From Rhodothermales bacterium (GTDB lineage Bacteria > Bacteroidota > Rhodothermia > Rhodothermales > Bin80): 64,000 nt of DNA. Where the stretch lies: positions 62,001 to 126,000 of the forward strand of contig JAJECE010000050.1 in NCBI GenBank assembly GCA_022822185.1, given 5' to 3'. Position numbers and translations under genes: made by a program. Under the pieces are notes generated by a model. It saw only the letters and a program-made list of their open reading frames with translations. It did not search any database and was not told the DNA's origin. Below, one piece after another: positions 19,984-29,612 of the stretch (position 1 is the stretch's first letter; every line of letters begins with the position of its first letter).

Positions 19984-20976
19984 CTATCTTTTGTGACGGA
20001 TTAAGATACGGGCGTATTTCTTCTTTCCGTTTATGTAGGGGTACCCAAAATTAAACTCCGTGATCTTGGTGGTGGCCATCTGCCCCAATATCTCGAATTG
20101 TTCCGGGTTGTACTTATCCAGGAAGGTAATTGGCACCCCCATCGCACCATCGTAGTCACGCGGGATTTCGACGGTCTTACGCATCTCAATGGCATTATAG
20201 TTATCGTAGTGCGGATACTCCTCAAGGCTGTAGTCTTTGTACAGCACCATTTTTCTGTTGCGCTTCGCATGAGGAAGATTCGTAAACCAGATGCTTTGTG
20301 ATCTTCCCTTAACAGTGCCGTCAACTATCTTGTAAGCACTGCCTTCTTTTCTGGTTGCGATTAATTCATCAGCATAATTCTGGGGTACATCAAATAGGAG
20401 GTCTCTGCTCATGGGCGTATTCCCCACCCACAATCTACCGTCTCTAATCAGCGGAAATATCTCTTTATAGGTAATGGCATTTTTGTTGCCAATAATCAGA
20501 AATTGCTTCTCATGCCTCATTAGTTGGGCAACATACCCGCGAAAGAGTGAGAACGGTGGGTTCGTGCATACGATGTCGAACTGCTTTAGCAGTTCAATAC
20601 ATTCCGCACTCCTGAAGTCCCCGTCTCCCCGCAGCAGGGTCACATCAATTTCGTGCCGGTCTGCTCGTTTGTTGCCATCGCGATCACCTGTGTACTCCAT
20701 CATAACCGCCCGCTCAGAGTTATGCTGACTGAACAGATCCATGTTCTGGTTTTTATAGCATGTGTCGATGAGCCTCTTCAGCCCTAACGACTCGAAATTA
20801 TCACTGAAGTACTTCCAGAAATTGGATACCCGTAGATCATCACAGTTGCAGTAGACCGTCTTGCCCGTGAAGTGATCTCGGTAGTGTCTGACTTCGTTTT
20901 CGATGTCCCTGCGCTGCGTATAGAACTCATCATTCTTTGCCCGCTTCGCAGCGTTGACGTTTTGGTTCTGTGCCAT
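19984..20976 (-). CDS. EcoRI-type adenine-specific DNA methyltransferase
   Basis: 330 aa; AKNDEFYTQ, FDIVCTNPPFSLFRGYVAQLM (NPPF motif IV), EcoRI-methylase-like overall; ends 4 nt before the DUF262 start. Confidence 0.88.
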   Translation of the reverse strand: MAQNQNVNAAKRAKNDEFYTQRRDIENEVRHYRDHFTGKTVYCNCDDLRVSNFWKYFSDNFESLGLKRLIDTCYKNQNMDLFSQHNSERAVMMEYTGDRDGNKRADRHEIDVTLLRGDGDFRSAECIELLKQFDIVCTNPPFSLFRGYVAQLMRHEKQFLIIGNKNAITYKEIFPLIRDGRLWVGNTPMSRDLLFDVPQNYADELIATRKEGSAYKIVDGTVKGRSQSIWFTNLPHAKRNRKMVLYKDYSLEEYPHYDNYNAIEMRKTVEIPRDYDGAMGVPITFLDKYNPEQFEILGQMATTKITEFNFGYPYINGKKKYARILIRHKR

Positions 20977-21428
20977 CCTACTTGGTAATCACTCACATAC
21001 GTGCAACTTATTCAGCCCCTCGGTCAGCCGATTATAGATCAGACGTTTGCCTGTAAATCCCATGACCGTCTGCTTCATTTGATCCTGTGTGTGTTCAGAC
21101 TCCGAACGTTGTGTCGGCCTGCGAACTCATATCCATTTGTAAAGATCCCAATAATCCTCATTCGTTCAACCCGTTTACCGCATATATCACCGGACCTGCA
21201 TATGCATCCCTGCTCACAAATACCACACCGAATTTGAGAAGCATATTCCACTGCTAAGTCAGACCTGTACCGGTTTCCATGCTTTCACCATCCTAACATG
21301 CACTTGCCTCTGCGTAGAGACCTATTCCGGCTGTGATCTGGGCCGTTACTTCCAAGCCTTCACGGATCTGGCAGGCTGATGTAGCGATGTCACGCGCTTC
21401 AATCTCTGCATCCATTACCAGAATATTG

Positions 21429-21457
21429 CGATGTCAGTTGAGTCTGCTGACATCGCT
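21429..21457. repeat. Perfect inverted repeat (10 bp arms, 9 nt loop)
   Basis: gcgatgtcag-ttgagtctg-ctgacatcgc. Confidence 0.6.
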
Positions 21458-21562
21458 GAAGATCTGCGTTCCCGTCTTTGCCAGAACAAGATGTTAGATA
21501 CCCTCCGGCTTCATCTACAATTGACGCTGACCTTATTCAGTATTTGACACGAGACAACTTGT

Positions 21563-22234
21563 TCAGGTCAGGGTAAAGACAAAGGTCAGAGATGTGATGA
21601 CATTGACGGGAACTCCCTTGAGTTGACCAGGCAGAAACCGTGCAAATTGAACGGCCCGCAGAACTTCTTCATCGCATCCCGCTCCCAGCCCCCGGATCAC
21701 TGTCGGGAAGCGGACATGTCCATCTTTATCAATGATGAAGGCTACGGTCACCTGTCCCTCAAGGCTTGCCCGCCTCGCCCGTTCTGGATATCGAATTTCT
21801 TTGACCAGACTTTCCATGTTGCCGAGTAGGATTGGGATCTGATCTAGAAAGTCAGATAAATCCGGCAGGTTGTCGTATCCGCGAAAAGCGACCGGCATCG
21901 TCATTTCTATACGGGATGGCTGCAATCCAGCACGACGGGTGGAGAATCGACTATATCGGATGGACTGAATCGCTTTCTGTTTTATCATCTCGTCTGATCC
22001 CTGAGTAACAACAGGGTTCACGATCTGTCCGGTCTGATCCACAATAAAGGATACGAACACATGCTGATTCTCTGCTCCATTGTGAGGGATTAGAGGGGGC
22101 CCCTTGATCATGCTGAGAAACTCTGAAGGCTTCCTGTTGATTTGATCTACTTCCTGTAATGTCGCCTTAGGTGTGACACATGCGCTGAAACCTAGGCCAA
22201 GGAAGATGGCAAACAGTACGGTGATGCGGGTCAT
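21563..22234 (-). CDS. Lipoprotein with two TonB C-terminal-like domains
   Basis: 223 aa; lipobox GFSAC; YPERARRASLEGQVTVAFIIDKDGHVRFPTVIRGLGAGCDEEVLRAVQFARFLPG. Confidence 0.75.
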   Translation of the reverse strand: MTRITVLFAIFLGLGFSACVTPKATLQEVDQINRKPSEFLSMIKGPPLIPHNGAENQHVFVSFIVDQTGQIVNPVVTQGSDEMIKQKAIQSIRYSRFSTRRAGLQPSRIEMTMPVAFRGYDNLPDLSDFLDQIPILLGNMESLVKEIRYPERARRASLEGQVTVAFIIDKDGHVRFPTVIRGLGAGCDEEVLRAVQFARFLPGQLKGVPVNVITSLTFVFTLT

Positions 22235-22579
22235 GATAGTCTCCAGATACGCCCACCTTGGTGGGCTGGTTTAGGTCATGAGCGATTAATTTTAACACTC
22301 TCTTAACATTGAAGTAACAATAAGATAATACATTTTGTCCAATATTGCAAGAAAAGCCGATCATGGGTACTTCTTCCACGCTGAATCGATGAGGATCGGG
22401 CAGGAACACAGGGATGGCGTTCCAGGAAATGACCGTGTACAGCTACGCTCCTGACGAAGGGGTCATCAAGGGCGATGTCCGGGAGGAGATGCCGGTCTCA
22501 CAAATCCGAGATCAACCCGTCCAGTGTTGATACACGCGAATGATTTCTGGAGGAATGGAGGCGATTCAGTATAGCTTTC

Positions 22580-22960
22580 CTACCACAATCGACATTTTCA
22601 TTCTCCCGTTCACGGCGCGGCTATCTTGGTGACCGGGAGTGCATCTTACCTATTTGGTGATGAGCCGGATTACGTCCGCATTGCAATGCCGATCCGTACC
22701 CCGATAAAAGGATCACGCACATTCCCATTCTGATCTGTAACGAACTGTATGATGATTCGCCTGATTACATTGCAACACGCGCTATGGTCTAGATTCTGCA
22801 ATAGTACGTCAGGTTCCACAGTCAAGTCTGACGGCCTATCAATCACCTCATACACTTCGGGTAATTCACCCGTATTCAATGGAGACAGGACGGATTGAGA
22901 TGTGCAGCCGGCACACACAACAGCGAAGACAGGAAATAATAGAATTTCCCTTTCGTAATG
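22580..22960 (-). pseudogene. Decayed TonB-CTD lipoprotein copy
   Basis: Lipobox-like LLFPVFAVVCAGC, then VIRRIIIQFVTDQNGNVRDP, loss of frame, and a remnant of the C-terminal repeat near 22590-22640. Confidence 0.55.
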
Positions 22961-23128
22961 CAGTCAGCAGTTCTAATTTGAACTCCATTGAACCGTATCC
23001 GCTGATTCCAGGATCCTCCTGCACAGACAGAATTCTCTCTAATCCGAACGACTGGTTCAGGTATACGGGACACTTGGTTCAGGAATCATTGCAGATCTAT
23101 GTCGAGAGGTCATTGCGTGGATGAGACA

Positions 23129-23518
23129 TCATTGAAATGCGACAGGAAGAGTAAATTTCACCTTTACCAGCTCTCCGTTTAGCCGTCCTGGAATAAACTT
23201 GGCATGTTCTCGAACAACCCGGATTGCTTCCGCATCACAGGCAGGACCAAGGCCTTCAGGAACAGAGGGGGCAAGCACATTTCCATTTTCGTCCACGGTA
23301 AAATACACATCCACACGCCTCCACATCTTCGGGGAGTTCTCACGACACGCACGATGATTGACATGCTCTTGCAATCCGGCAATCCCTCCAATCAGTTGTG
23401 GCATTTGGCCACCGGGAGTGGAAACCGTCTCGGAAGGTAAAAACTCTGTTAAGGGTTGAGGTGTGCCGCAGGCGCTCACGCCAACGAGGAGCAGGAGTCG
23501 CAGGAGAGTACGGGGCAT
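23129..23518 (-). CDS. TonB-CTD lipoprotein paralogue
   Basis: 129 aa; lipobox GVSAC; MPQLIGGIAGLQEHV...VYFTVDENGNVLAPSVPEGLGPACDAEAIRVVREHAKFIPGRLNGELVKVKFTLPVAF. Confidence 0.75.
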   Translation of the reverse strand: MPRTLLRLLLLVGVSACGTPQPLTEFLPSETVSTPGGQMPQLIGGIAGLQEHVNHRACRENSPKMWRRVDVYFTVDENGNVLAPSVPEGLGPACDAEAIRVVREHAKFIPGRLNGELVKVKFTLPVAFQ

Positions 23519-23691
23519 GATCTACGATACATTCTATGGTCACTGTCGCTAAACAAATATAATGCCCGACCTCAAAAAAAAACAACTCCGTGCAAATCTC
23601 TCCTGCCCAAGGACACCATGATTTACGAACGGCCCCATCTGTGCTGACCAGTATTCTTTTGACCGGGATATGCTCCGGTTAAGGATCAAAA

Positions 23692-23728
23692 GATATGCCC
23701 TGCACCTCAAACAGGCACAGGGCATATC
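23692..23728 (-). terminator. Hairpin terminator candidate in the TonB-CTD array
   Basis: gatatgccctg...cagggcatatc, 11-bp perfect arms. Confidence 0.5.
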
Positions 23729-23746
23729 CATTGGACGGGGGAGGAT

Positions 23747-24127
23747 TCAAGTCAATTTGAACGTGATTGGAAGTGTCATCTTCACATTTACGGCACGGCC
23801 ATCCTGACGACCGGGTGTGAATTTTGCATGCTCATTCAGGACTCTGATTGCCTCTTCATCACACCCCCCGCCGAGGCCCTGTACAATGGAAGCATCACGC
23901 ACATTTCCCTTTACGTCTACAACAAACTCTACAATAACTTTTCCCTCAATGCCCGCCATACGGGCGATCTCAGGGTACGTCGCATTTGTCAGCAGACTAT
24001 TTATGCCTCCAATGAGTTCAGGCATCTGCTCAACCGTTTCAAAAATTTCAGAGTCATCAACCGATTCAGACGTACTGCAGGCACTGACACTAATGAGAAT
24101 GAAGAAAAATAACAGGGTACGGATCAT
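23747..24127 (-). CDS. TonB-CTD lipoprotein paralogue
   Basis: 126 aa; lipobox SVSAC; EQMPELIGGINSLLTNATYPEIARMAGIEGKVIVEFVVDVKGNVRDASIVQGLGGGCDEEAIRVLNEHAKFTPG. Confidence 0.8.
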   Translation of the reverse strand: MIRTLLFFFILISVSACSTSESVDDSEIFETVEQMPELIGGINSLLTNATYPEIARMAGIEGKVIVEFVVDVKGNVRDASIVQGLGGGCDEEAIRVLNEHAKFTPGRQDGRAVNVKMTLPITFKLT

Positions 24128-24373
24128 GGAAGTAGATTTCTATAGTTGGATTTCAATGACCACCAAAGCGAAGTTCAAGGTCATCATGACTAAATCTCTT
24201 GCCTGCCATGACAGATCGCTCAATCCTCTGGACGAGAGATCTCAACGATACAACCACCGACCTATGCACATCACACAGGGGGCTTTCCGGCAGGAAAGGG
24301 CTGCTGAAAGGGGTAAAAAATATTCTCTGCATCTTCGACAGGAACAGGACAGATCTGTGGCAATGATGGTCAC

Positions 24374-24754
24374 TCAACTCAACTTGAATATGACCGGAAG
24401 TGAGAATTTCACTTTTACCGGGTGCCCATCTTGTCGACCGGGAACGAATTTTGCGTGTTCCTTCAGGACTCTGATTGCCTCTTCATCACAGCCGGAACCA
24501 ATGCCGCGCACTACGGAAGGATCGTACACAGTGCCATTTTCATCCACAATAAACTGTACAATCACTCGGCCTTCCACCTTCATTCTGCGAGCAATCTCAG
24601 GATATCTTACCTTGGCCTGCAGCCCTGCAAAGCCTCCAATCAATGCAGGCATCTGCTCAACCATTTCAAAGGCTTCAGAATCATCAACCGACTCTGACAT
24701 ACTGCAGGCACTGACACCAATGAAGATGAAGAAAACTAACAAAATGCGGATCAT
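24374..24754 (-). CDS. TonB-CTD lipoprotein paralogue
   Basis: 126 aa; lipobox GVSAC; EQMPALIGGFAGLQAKVRYPEIARRMKVEGRVIVQFIVDENGTVYDPSVVRGIGSGCDEEAIRVLKEHAKFVPG. Confidence 0.8.
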   Translation of the reverse strand: MIRILLVFFIFIGVSACSMSESVDDSEAFEMVEQMPALIGGFAGLQAKVRYPEIARRMKVEGRVIVQFIVDENGTVYDPSVVRGIGSGCDEEAIRVLKEHAKFVPGRQDGHPVKVKFSLPVIFKLS

Positions 24755-24940
24755 GGAAATAGATTTCTATAGTCTGGGTTTAAATGACCGTCAAAACGAA
24801 GTTCAAGGTCATTACGAATAAATGTCCTTCCATGACGGGTTGCTCAATTCCCTGAGCGATATCACAACAGTACCATCACCGAACCTATGCGCACACGAGA
24901 ACTGTCCTTCTGGCAGAAAAGGATTTCTGTCATGGGCCAA

Positions 24941-24979
24941 AAAAATGCCCTGAATCTTAGGAAGGTGCAGGGCATTTTT
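24941..24979 (-). terminator. Intrinsic terminator downstream of the full-length tonB
   Basis: aaaaatgccctg...cagggcattttt, 12-bp perfect arms with flanking A/T tracts. Confidence 0.8.
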
Positions 24980-24995
24980 CTTGAAAAGTAACGGA

Positions 24996-25661
24996 TTAAC
25001 GCAACTTGAACTGAATTGGAAGCGAGAATTTTACTTTCACCGGGCGACCACGCTGCCGTCCAGGAATGAACTTGGCATGCTCGGTAATGACTCGGATTGC
25101 TTCCTGATCGCAACCACCCCCAATACCGCGCACAACCGTAGGTTCGCTCACATCACCGTTTTCATCAACGATAAACTGCACAATCACGCGACCTTCCACA
25201 TTCGCCTTACGTGCGATTTCAGGATATCTTGCTTTAGACTGCAAGCCCGGAATTCCTCCAATCAATTCAGGCATCTGCTCAACAATCTCGAAGATTTCAG
25301 GCTCCTCAATCACCTCTTCTTCTTCCGGTGGAGGTGGCGGTGGCGGAACATTGATCGGCGCATCCAAGTCAAGCGAAGCATCAAGATCCAACTCGTCATC
25401 TTCCAGGATCTCGTCATTTGGGACTTCCACTGGAACAGGGGGACGCGGAGGTGGCGGCGGCTTTTGAATTTGCTCCGTCTGCAGGATTTCCTCCATTTGG
25501 ACAACTTCCTGCTGAACTTGCTCAATTTCCATCGCTTCCCCACGTTCTAGGTTTGCGTTGAACGCAAGAATGAGCAAGAGGAGTGAAGCGATCATTCCAA
25601 CCTGGACAAAGAAGCCGTAAGTTCGTTTTAGATCGGCTGCTGGAGCCTTACGTAATGCCAT
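24996..25661 (-). CDS. tonB: Energy transducer TonB (full length)
   Basis: 221 aa; N-terminal TM (VGMIASLLLLILAFNANL), Pro-rich/acidic linker (KPPPPPRPPVPVEVP), TonB C-terminal domain. Confidence 0.9.
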   Translation of the reverse strand: MALRKAPAADLKRTYGFFVQVGMIASLLLLILAFNANLERGEAMEIEQVQQEVVQMEEILQTEQIQKPPPPPRPPVPVEVPNDEILEDDELDLDASLDLDAPINVPPPPPPPEEEEVIEEPEIFEIVEQMPELIGGIPGLQSKARYPEIARKANVEGRVIVQFIVDENGDVSEPTVVRGIGGGCDQEAIRVITEHAKFIPGRQRGRPVKVKFSLPIQFKLR

Positions 25662-25762
25662 GATTCAGCGGGGTTTGTAACTAATTAAAAACACGTTGAT
25701 AAATATACACAACGAACATCACATGCTCCTACATTGATAAAAAGCATCTGGTTCCCCAGAAA

Positions 25763-27361
25763 TTATTTTTTCCTCAACGAGGTCAATGCAGTGACGATAC
25801 CGTCAATCATATCTCCAGCAATCATCGTGCCAGAATGATTTTTAAGCGAGTACTGGTCTGCGGCTAGTCCCCCGATATGAGACGCGCAGATGGCCGCCGT
25901 TGATCTTGCGCAGCCTTGTGCAAGGAGTCCACCACACAGGCCCGCCAACACATCCCCTGTCCCTGCAGTGGCAAGAGCAGGATTTCCTGTTCCGCACACG
26001 AAGGCCGAATCCTGCGAGCGGCCGATTACCGTTGGATGCCCTTTAAGCACAAGTGTGCAGTTCCATTTGGATGACCACTGACACGCTGCGTCAAGAGGAT
26101 CAAATTTCCCGAACTCCGGGGCCACACGATTGAATTCACCCGAGTGAGGAGTAAATATCCAGTTTCTTTTCCGCGCAGAGGTCAACAACAGTACGGCAGC
26201 GGGGAGCGCATCCGCATCCACGACAACCGGCAGCTCCGAAGATCGAAGGATGGATTGCACGAAATCCTGCGTGTTCGGATGTCTGCCTAAACCAGGCCCA
26301 ATGACCAATGCATCCGCTTTCGCAAGCCATGGCTGGAGTACATTCATAGCAGCATCCGCAGCAATGCCCCCCTCCGGGCTTTCGGGCAGGCCGATTGCCG
26401 GGACTTCGGTCATAGCCGTTGCCAGAATGCTCTGTATACTTTCTGGTACAGCACAGGCAACATAGCCCGCACCGACACGTGCCGCCGCGCGTGCCGTCAG
26501 CGTGGGAGCCCCGGAAAACCCCGGGGATCCTCCAATCACCAGAACCATCCCTGCAGTATACTTATGTGCCTGTAAATCCCGATCTGGCATACAAGACGAG
26601 ATGACTGAATCGGTTGTAAGCCAGTGAATTGGGAGAGATGGTTCCCGGAGGATTGCAGACAGGGGGATTCCAATATGGACCAGTTCGATACGGCCCGAAT
26701 ACTTCGGCCCTTGCCCGAACAGCAATCCCGGCTTGTATGCACTGAACGTGACCGTCAGGTCAGCCTGCACGGCGCTTCCAAGCGGGGTCCCCGTATCGGC
26801 ATGCAGCCCCGAGGGCAGATCCAGCGCAACCACAGGTGCATTCATTGTATTCAATGCGTCCGCCAAATTCAGGACATCTCCCTGCAGTGGCCGATTCAGC
26901 CCCACGCCAAACAGAGCATCAACGTACAGGTCCGCCGGTGGAAGTGGTTGCCCCGTATAACCTTCAATCTTCAGTCGGTGTGATTGATCAAGTTCATTCA
27001 GCTTTTGGAGGAAATGCCAATTCTGTTTTGCTTCGGGTGTAGAGGGCGGTTTCAGAACCATCACACAAACCGATGCCCCGCGGTTATAGAGTGTCCGCGC
27101 AGCCACATATCCATCCCCACCATTATTCCCGCTGCCGCAGCAGATGACAACCTTGCGTCCACACATAGCGCCATAGATGTTCTCAATGGCCAATGCCGCG
27201 CCTCTCCCCGCATTTTCCATGAGTGTGAATGCAGAAAACCCGAAGGACTCAATCGCTAATTGATCAAATTTTTGCTGCACACTGCCACGCAGGAGTGGGA
27301 GAAAACCTGTAACAAAAGGATCTGAATCAAGAGATGGGTTTTTCGTGATCTGGACTTGCAT
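25763..27361 (-). CDS. Bifunctional NAD(P)HX epimerase / ADP-dependent NAD(P)HX dehydratase
   Basis: 532 aa; YjeF N-domain (CGSGNNGGDGYVAARTL, DALFGVGLNRPL) and kinase-like domain (VIGGSPGFSGAPTLTARAAARVGAGYV, GTGNPALATAGTGDVLAG). Confidence 0.93.
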   Translation of the reverse strand: MQVQITKNPSLDSDPFVTGFLPLLRGSVQQKFDQLAIESFGFSAFTLMENAGRGAALAIENIYGAMCGRKVVICCGSGNNGGDGYVAARTLYNRGASVCVMVLKPPSTPEAKQNWHFLQKLNELDQSHRLKIEGYTGQPLPPADLYVDALFGVGLNRPLQGDVLNLADALNTMNAPVVALDLPSGLHADTGTPLGSAVQADLTVTFSAYKPGLLFGQGPKYSGRIELVHIGIPLSAILREPSLPIHWLTTDSVISSCMPDRDLQAHKYTAGMVLVIGGSPGFSGAPTLTARAAARVGAGYVACAVPESIQSILATAMTEVPAIGLPESPEGGIAADAAMNVLQPWLAKADALVIGPGLGRHPNTQDFVQSILRSSELPVVVDADALPAAVLLLTSARKRNWIFTPHSGEFNRVAPEFGKFDPLDAACQWSSKWNCTLVLKGHPTVIGRSQDSAFVCGTGNPALATAGTGDVLAGLCGGLLAQGCARSTAAICASHIGGLAADQYSLKNHSGTMIAGDMIDGIVTALTSLRKK

Positions 27362-27367
27362 AAGAAC

Positions 27368-29029
27368 TTACTGATCAGATGGAACGGGGAATTCTAGGAT
27401 AGATTGACCGATTTTAAGGGTTTCAGGCAGGGCAGTATCCCATCGGGGACGAATGGTCAGGGCTTCAGATGACCAGGTAATCGGCTCAACAGCCTGATAC
27501 GGATCAATCCAACCCCCATCCCAGCGGCCATTACGGTTTCGGTCAATAAATGCATGTAACTGATAGGTGTTTTCCGGGAGGTTATTGAAAAAGAAGGCAC
27601 CCTCTGAATCGGGCACATCTACGGCCAGAACATGGCCGTCCGAGTCCGTGAGTGTCACTAATACACTATCTCCGGCGGGAACCGTTACTCCACTTAAACT
27701 CCCTAGTGACCGAGGTCCAAGCCGCTCAAAAAACCGCACATGCATGCTGTCGGGCTGCTGTACCGCAACCCGGTAAATCTGAGCCGGATCATTCAGGGAC
27801 ATTAAGGAATAACGGATTCCGTTTGAAGTCTGGAGTTCATGATTTACCATCGTACCGGTGGAGTCCTGAACGCTGACCAAGCTATCCAGGCGATCTTCGT
27901 TAACGGGTTGATCAAACACAATTTGAGGGGTTTCCCAGGGGGGCAGTCTGTATGGATTCTCGTTACCCTCTGGAAAAAATCCTGCGAACGTTGGTTCCTC
28001 TGTGCGAATTCTTGCGGATCCCCTAAAATAAATCGTATCCAGATGCACCGTATTTCCGCTGGAGTCCTGTATGGCGGGATCAGGAAAGAGTGCATAGGTT
28101 TTTTCCTGAATCGGGTCTGTTACCAGATAGAGCAGGCGTGCATTTGACTCTGACTGATAACTGGAATGAACCATGATCGGGGCATGAATCACAGAGTCCC
28201 GAATGCTCCAGGGCTCGCCTGCCGGACTTTGCAGGGATACGCTTTCGCTGAAACGAATTTCTATAAGTTGATTGGCCGTTGCACGCACTCGTTCAATAAA
28301 CGGCCCCAGTGTGTCCACTTTTGTATACACCCAGTCTGCATACCGGCGACTTGTATCCGGCATTGCCCTGATCACTGGAACCGGCGGAACTGCAAACCAC
28401 TCTCCTGGATCCGGTTTCAGATTCCGGTTCAGATCCCGCAATCCAAGAACGAAAAAATCGGATTCCCGAACGTAGTCGAATGCAAATCGCCCTTCCGTAT
28501 CGGTTTGGGTTTGATAGGCCGGGCCTTGATCAATGGTCTCCTGTGACGAATAGGCGAGGACCAGCAGGCCGGCAACGGGCATCCCCTGGGCATGATCAAC
28601 AACGCGTCCACGTAACCGGCCCTGGTCAATCACCGGCCCGGTAGCGAATGCGAAGGAGATTGGACGTGTCAGCCGAACCCCGCGCCAGTCCCTGAATTCA
28701 TCATCAAGCGTAACCACATACGTAGTGGAGTCTCGCAGCGGCTCGGGCAGTCGCACCGTCACGGACCGTCGCCGCCATCTATACTCCAATCTCCCCTGCG
28801 GGGTCGGGACGATAGATAGAGCACTCGCAAAGGATCCCTCATTCACATATTCCGAAAAAACCAGCTTAAGTTCACTGGGAGAGACCTCTACCGATTCATG
28901 GGGAGGTTCGGTCGAGAGCAGGGCGGGTGGAATTTCGTCACGCGGACCACCGGTTGGGGGCCGGGGATCTGCGCAGCTGCAGACCAGCAGGACACTCAGT
29001 ATAGCAATCCGATTAGTCAGCACGATCAT
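27368..29029 (-). CDS. Lipoprotein with Ig-like (Big_5/SbsA-type) domain
   Basis: VCSCADPRPPTGGPRDEIPPALLSTEPPHESVEVSPSELKLVFSEYVNE; start taken at internal MIVLTNR. Confidence 0.8.
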   Translation of the reverse strand: MIVLTNRIAILSVLLVCSCADPRPPTGGPRDEIPPALLSTEPPHESVEVSPSELKLVFSEYVNEGSFASALSIVPTPQGRLEYRWRRRSVTVRLPEPLRDSTTYVVTLDDEFRDWRGVRLTRPISFAFATGPVIDQGRLRGRVVDHAQGMPVAGLLVLAYSSQETIDQGPAYQTQTDTEGRFAFDYVRESDFFVLGLRDLNRNLKPDPGEWFAVPPVPVIRAMPDTSRRYADWVYTKVDTLGPFIERVRATANQLIEIRFSESVSLQSPAGEPWSIRDSVIHAPIMVHSSYQSESNARLLYLVTDPIQEKTYALFPDPAIQDSSGNTVHLDTIYFRGSARIRTEEPTFAGFFPEGNENPYRLPPWETPQIVFDQPVNEDRLDSLVSVQDSTGTMVNHELQTSNGIRYSLMSLNDPAQIYRVAVQQPDSMHVRFFERLGPRSLGSLSGVTVPAGDSVLVTLTDSDGHVLAVDVPDSEGAFFFNNLPENTYQLHAFIDRNRNGRWDGGWIDPYQAVEPITWSSEALTIRPRWDTALPETLKIGQSILEFPVPSDQ

Positions 29030-29612
29030 TCCGCAAATTAAAGAAGAGGAATGCAGCGAGCCCCGTCGCAGCCGCAATGATCACCGGCTCAAAATGACGA
29101 CGAATCCAATGCTGTGGAGGGAGTTCGGCCTGGGTTTCAGGGTAGGCAGGCGATTCCAGTTCAGGAATCAGACTCTTTCGAATCTGGTCTGAAAACACCT
29201 GCTGACAGGTATTCTGAGACAAAATCTCGCCATTCAGCCCTAAATATGTGTAACGCAAGTTCAGTTCTGCTGAGCGGGATAGCGTTTTGCGCCCGGCACG
29301 CATATAGGAGATGGTCGCATTGAACACTTCCCAGGAAAGTAGAAAAGGCGGATCTTGGGTATTCAGCGAATCGGCAAAGAAGAGGATTTTGTCCTGCTTT
29401 TGCCAGCGACGAATCAGTGCACCGGTCATATAGGGGAGAGTGGCTGATGGAGACAGAGCCAGAGAATCTGCCTCCGCAGGGACGGATTCCAGGCATGAAA
29501 TACCAAGGTTTTCGAAGATTTGCATATTCGTCAGCAGTTCCTGCGCCGAAGAGGATGCGGACAGGCTAAGTCCCCCCCAGCCTGCAAACAAGAGCGCCAG
29601 AGTATACTTCAT
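29013..29612 (-). CDS. Conserved hypothetical with signal peptide and C-terminal TM
   Basis: 199 aa; overlaps neighbours on both sides. Confidence 0.6.
   Translation of the reverse strand: MKYTLALLFAGWGGLSLSASSSAQELLTNMQIFENLGISCLESVPAEADSLALSPSATLPYMTGALIRRWQKQDKILFFADSLNTQDPPFLLSWEVFNATISYMRAGRKTLSRSAELNLRYTYLGLNGEILSQNTCQQVFSDQIRKSLIPELESPAYPETQAELPPQHWIRRHFEPVIIAAATGLAAFLFFNLRNDRAD

Noticed and set aside
23817-24821. 334-aa plus-strand ORF with internal repeats
   Set aside because: Antisense to two TonB-CTD paralogues; its internal repetition simply mirrors the duplicated minus-strand genes
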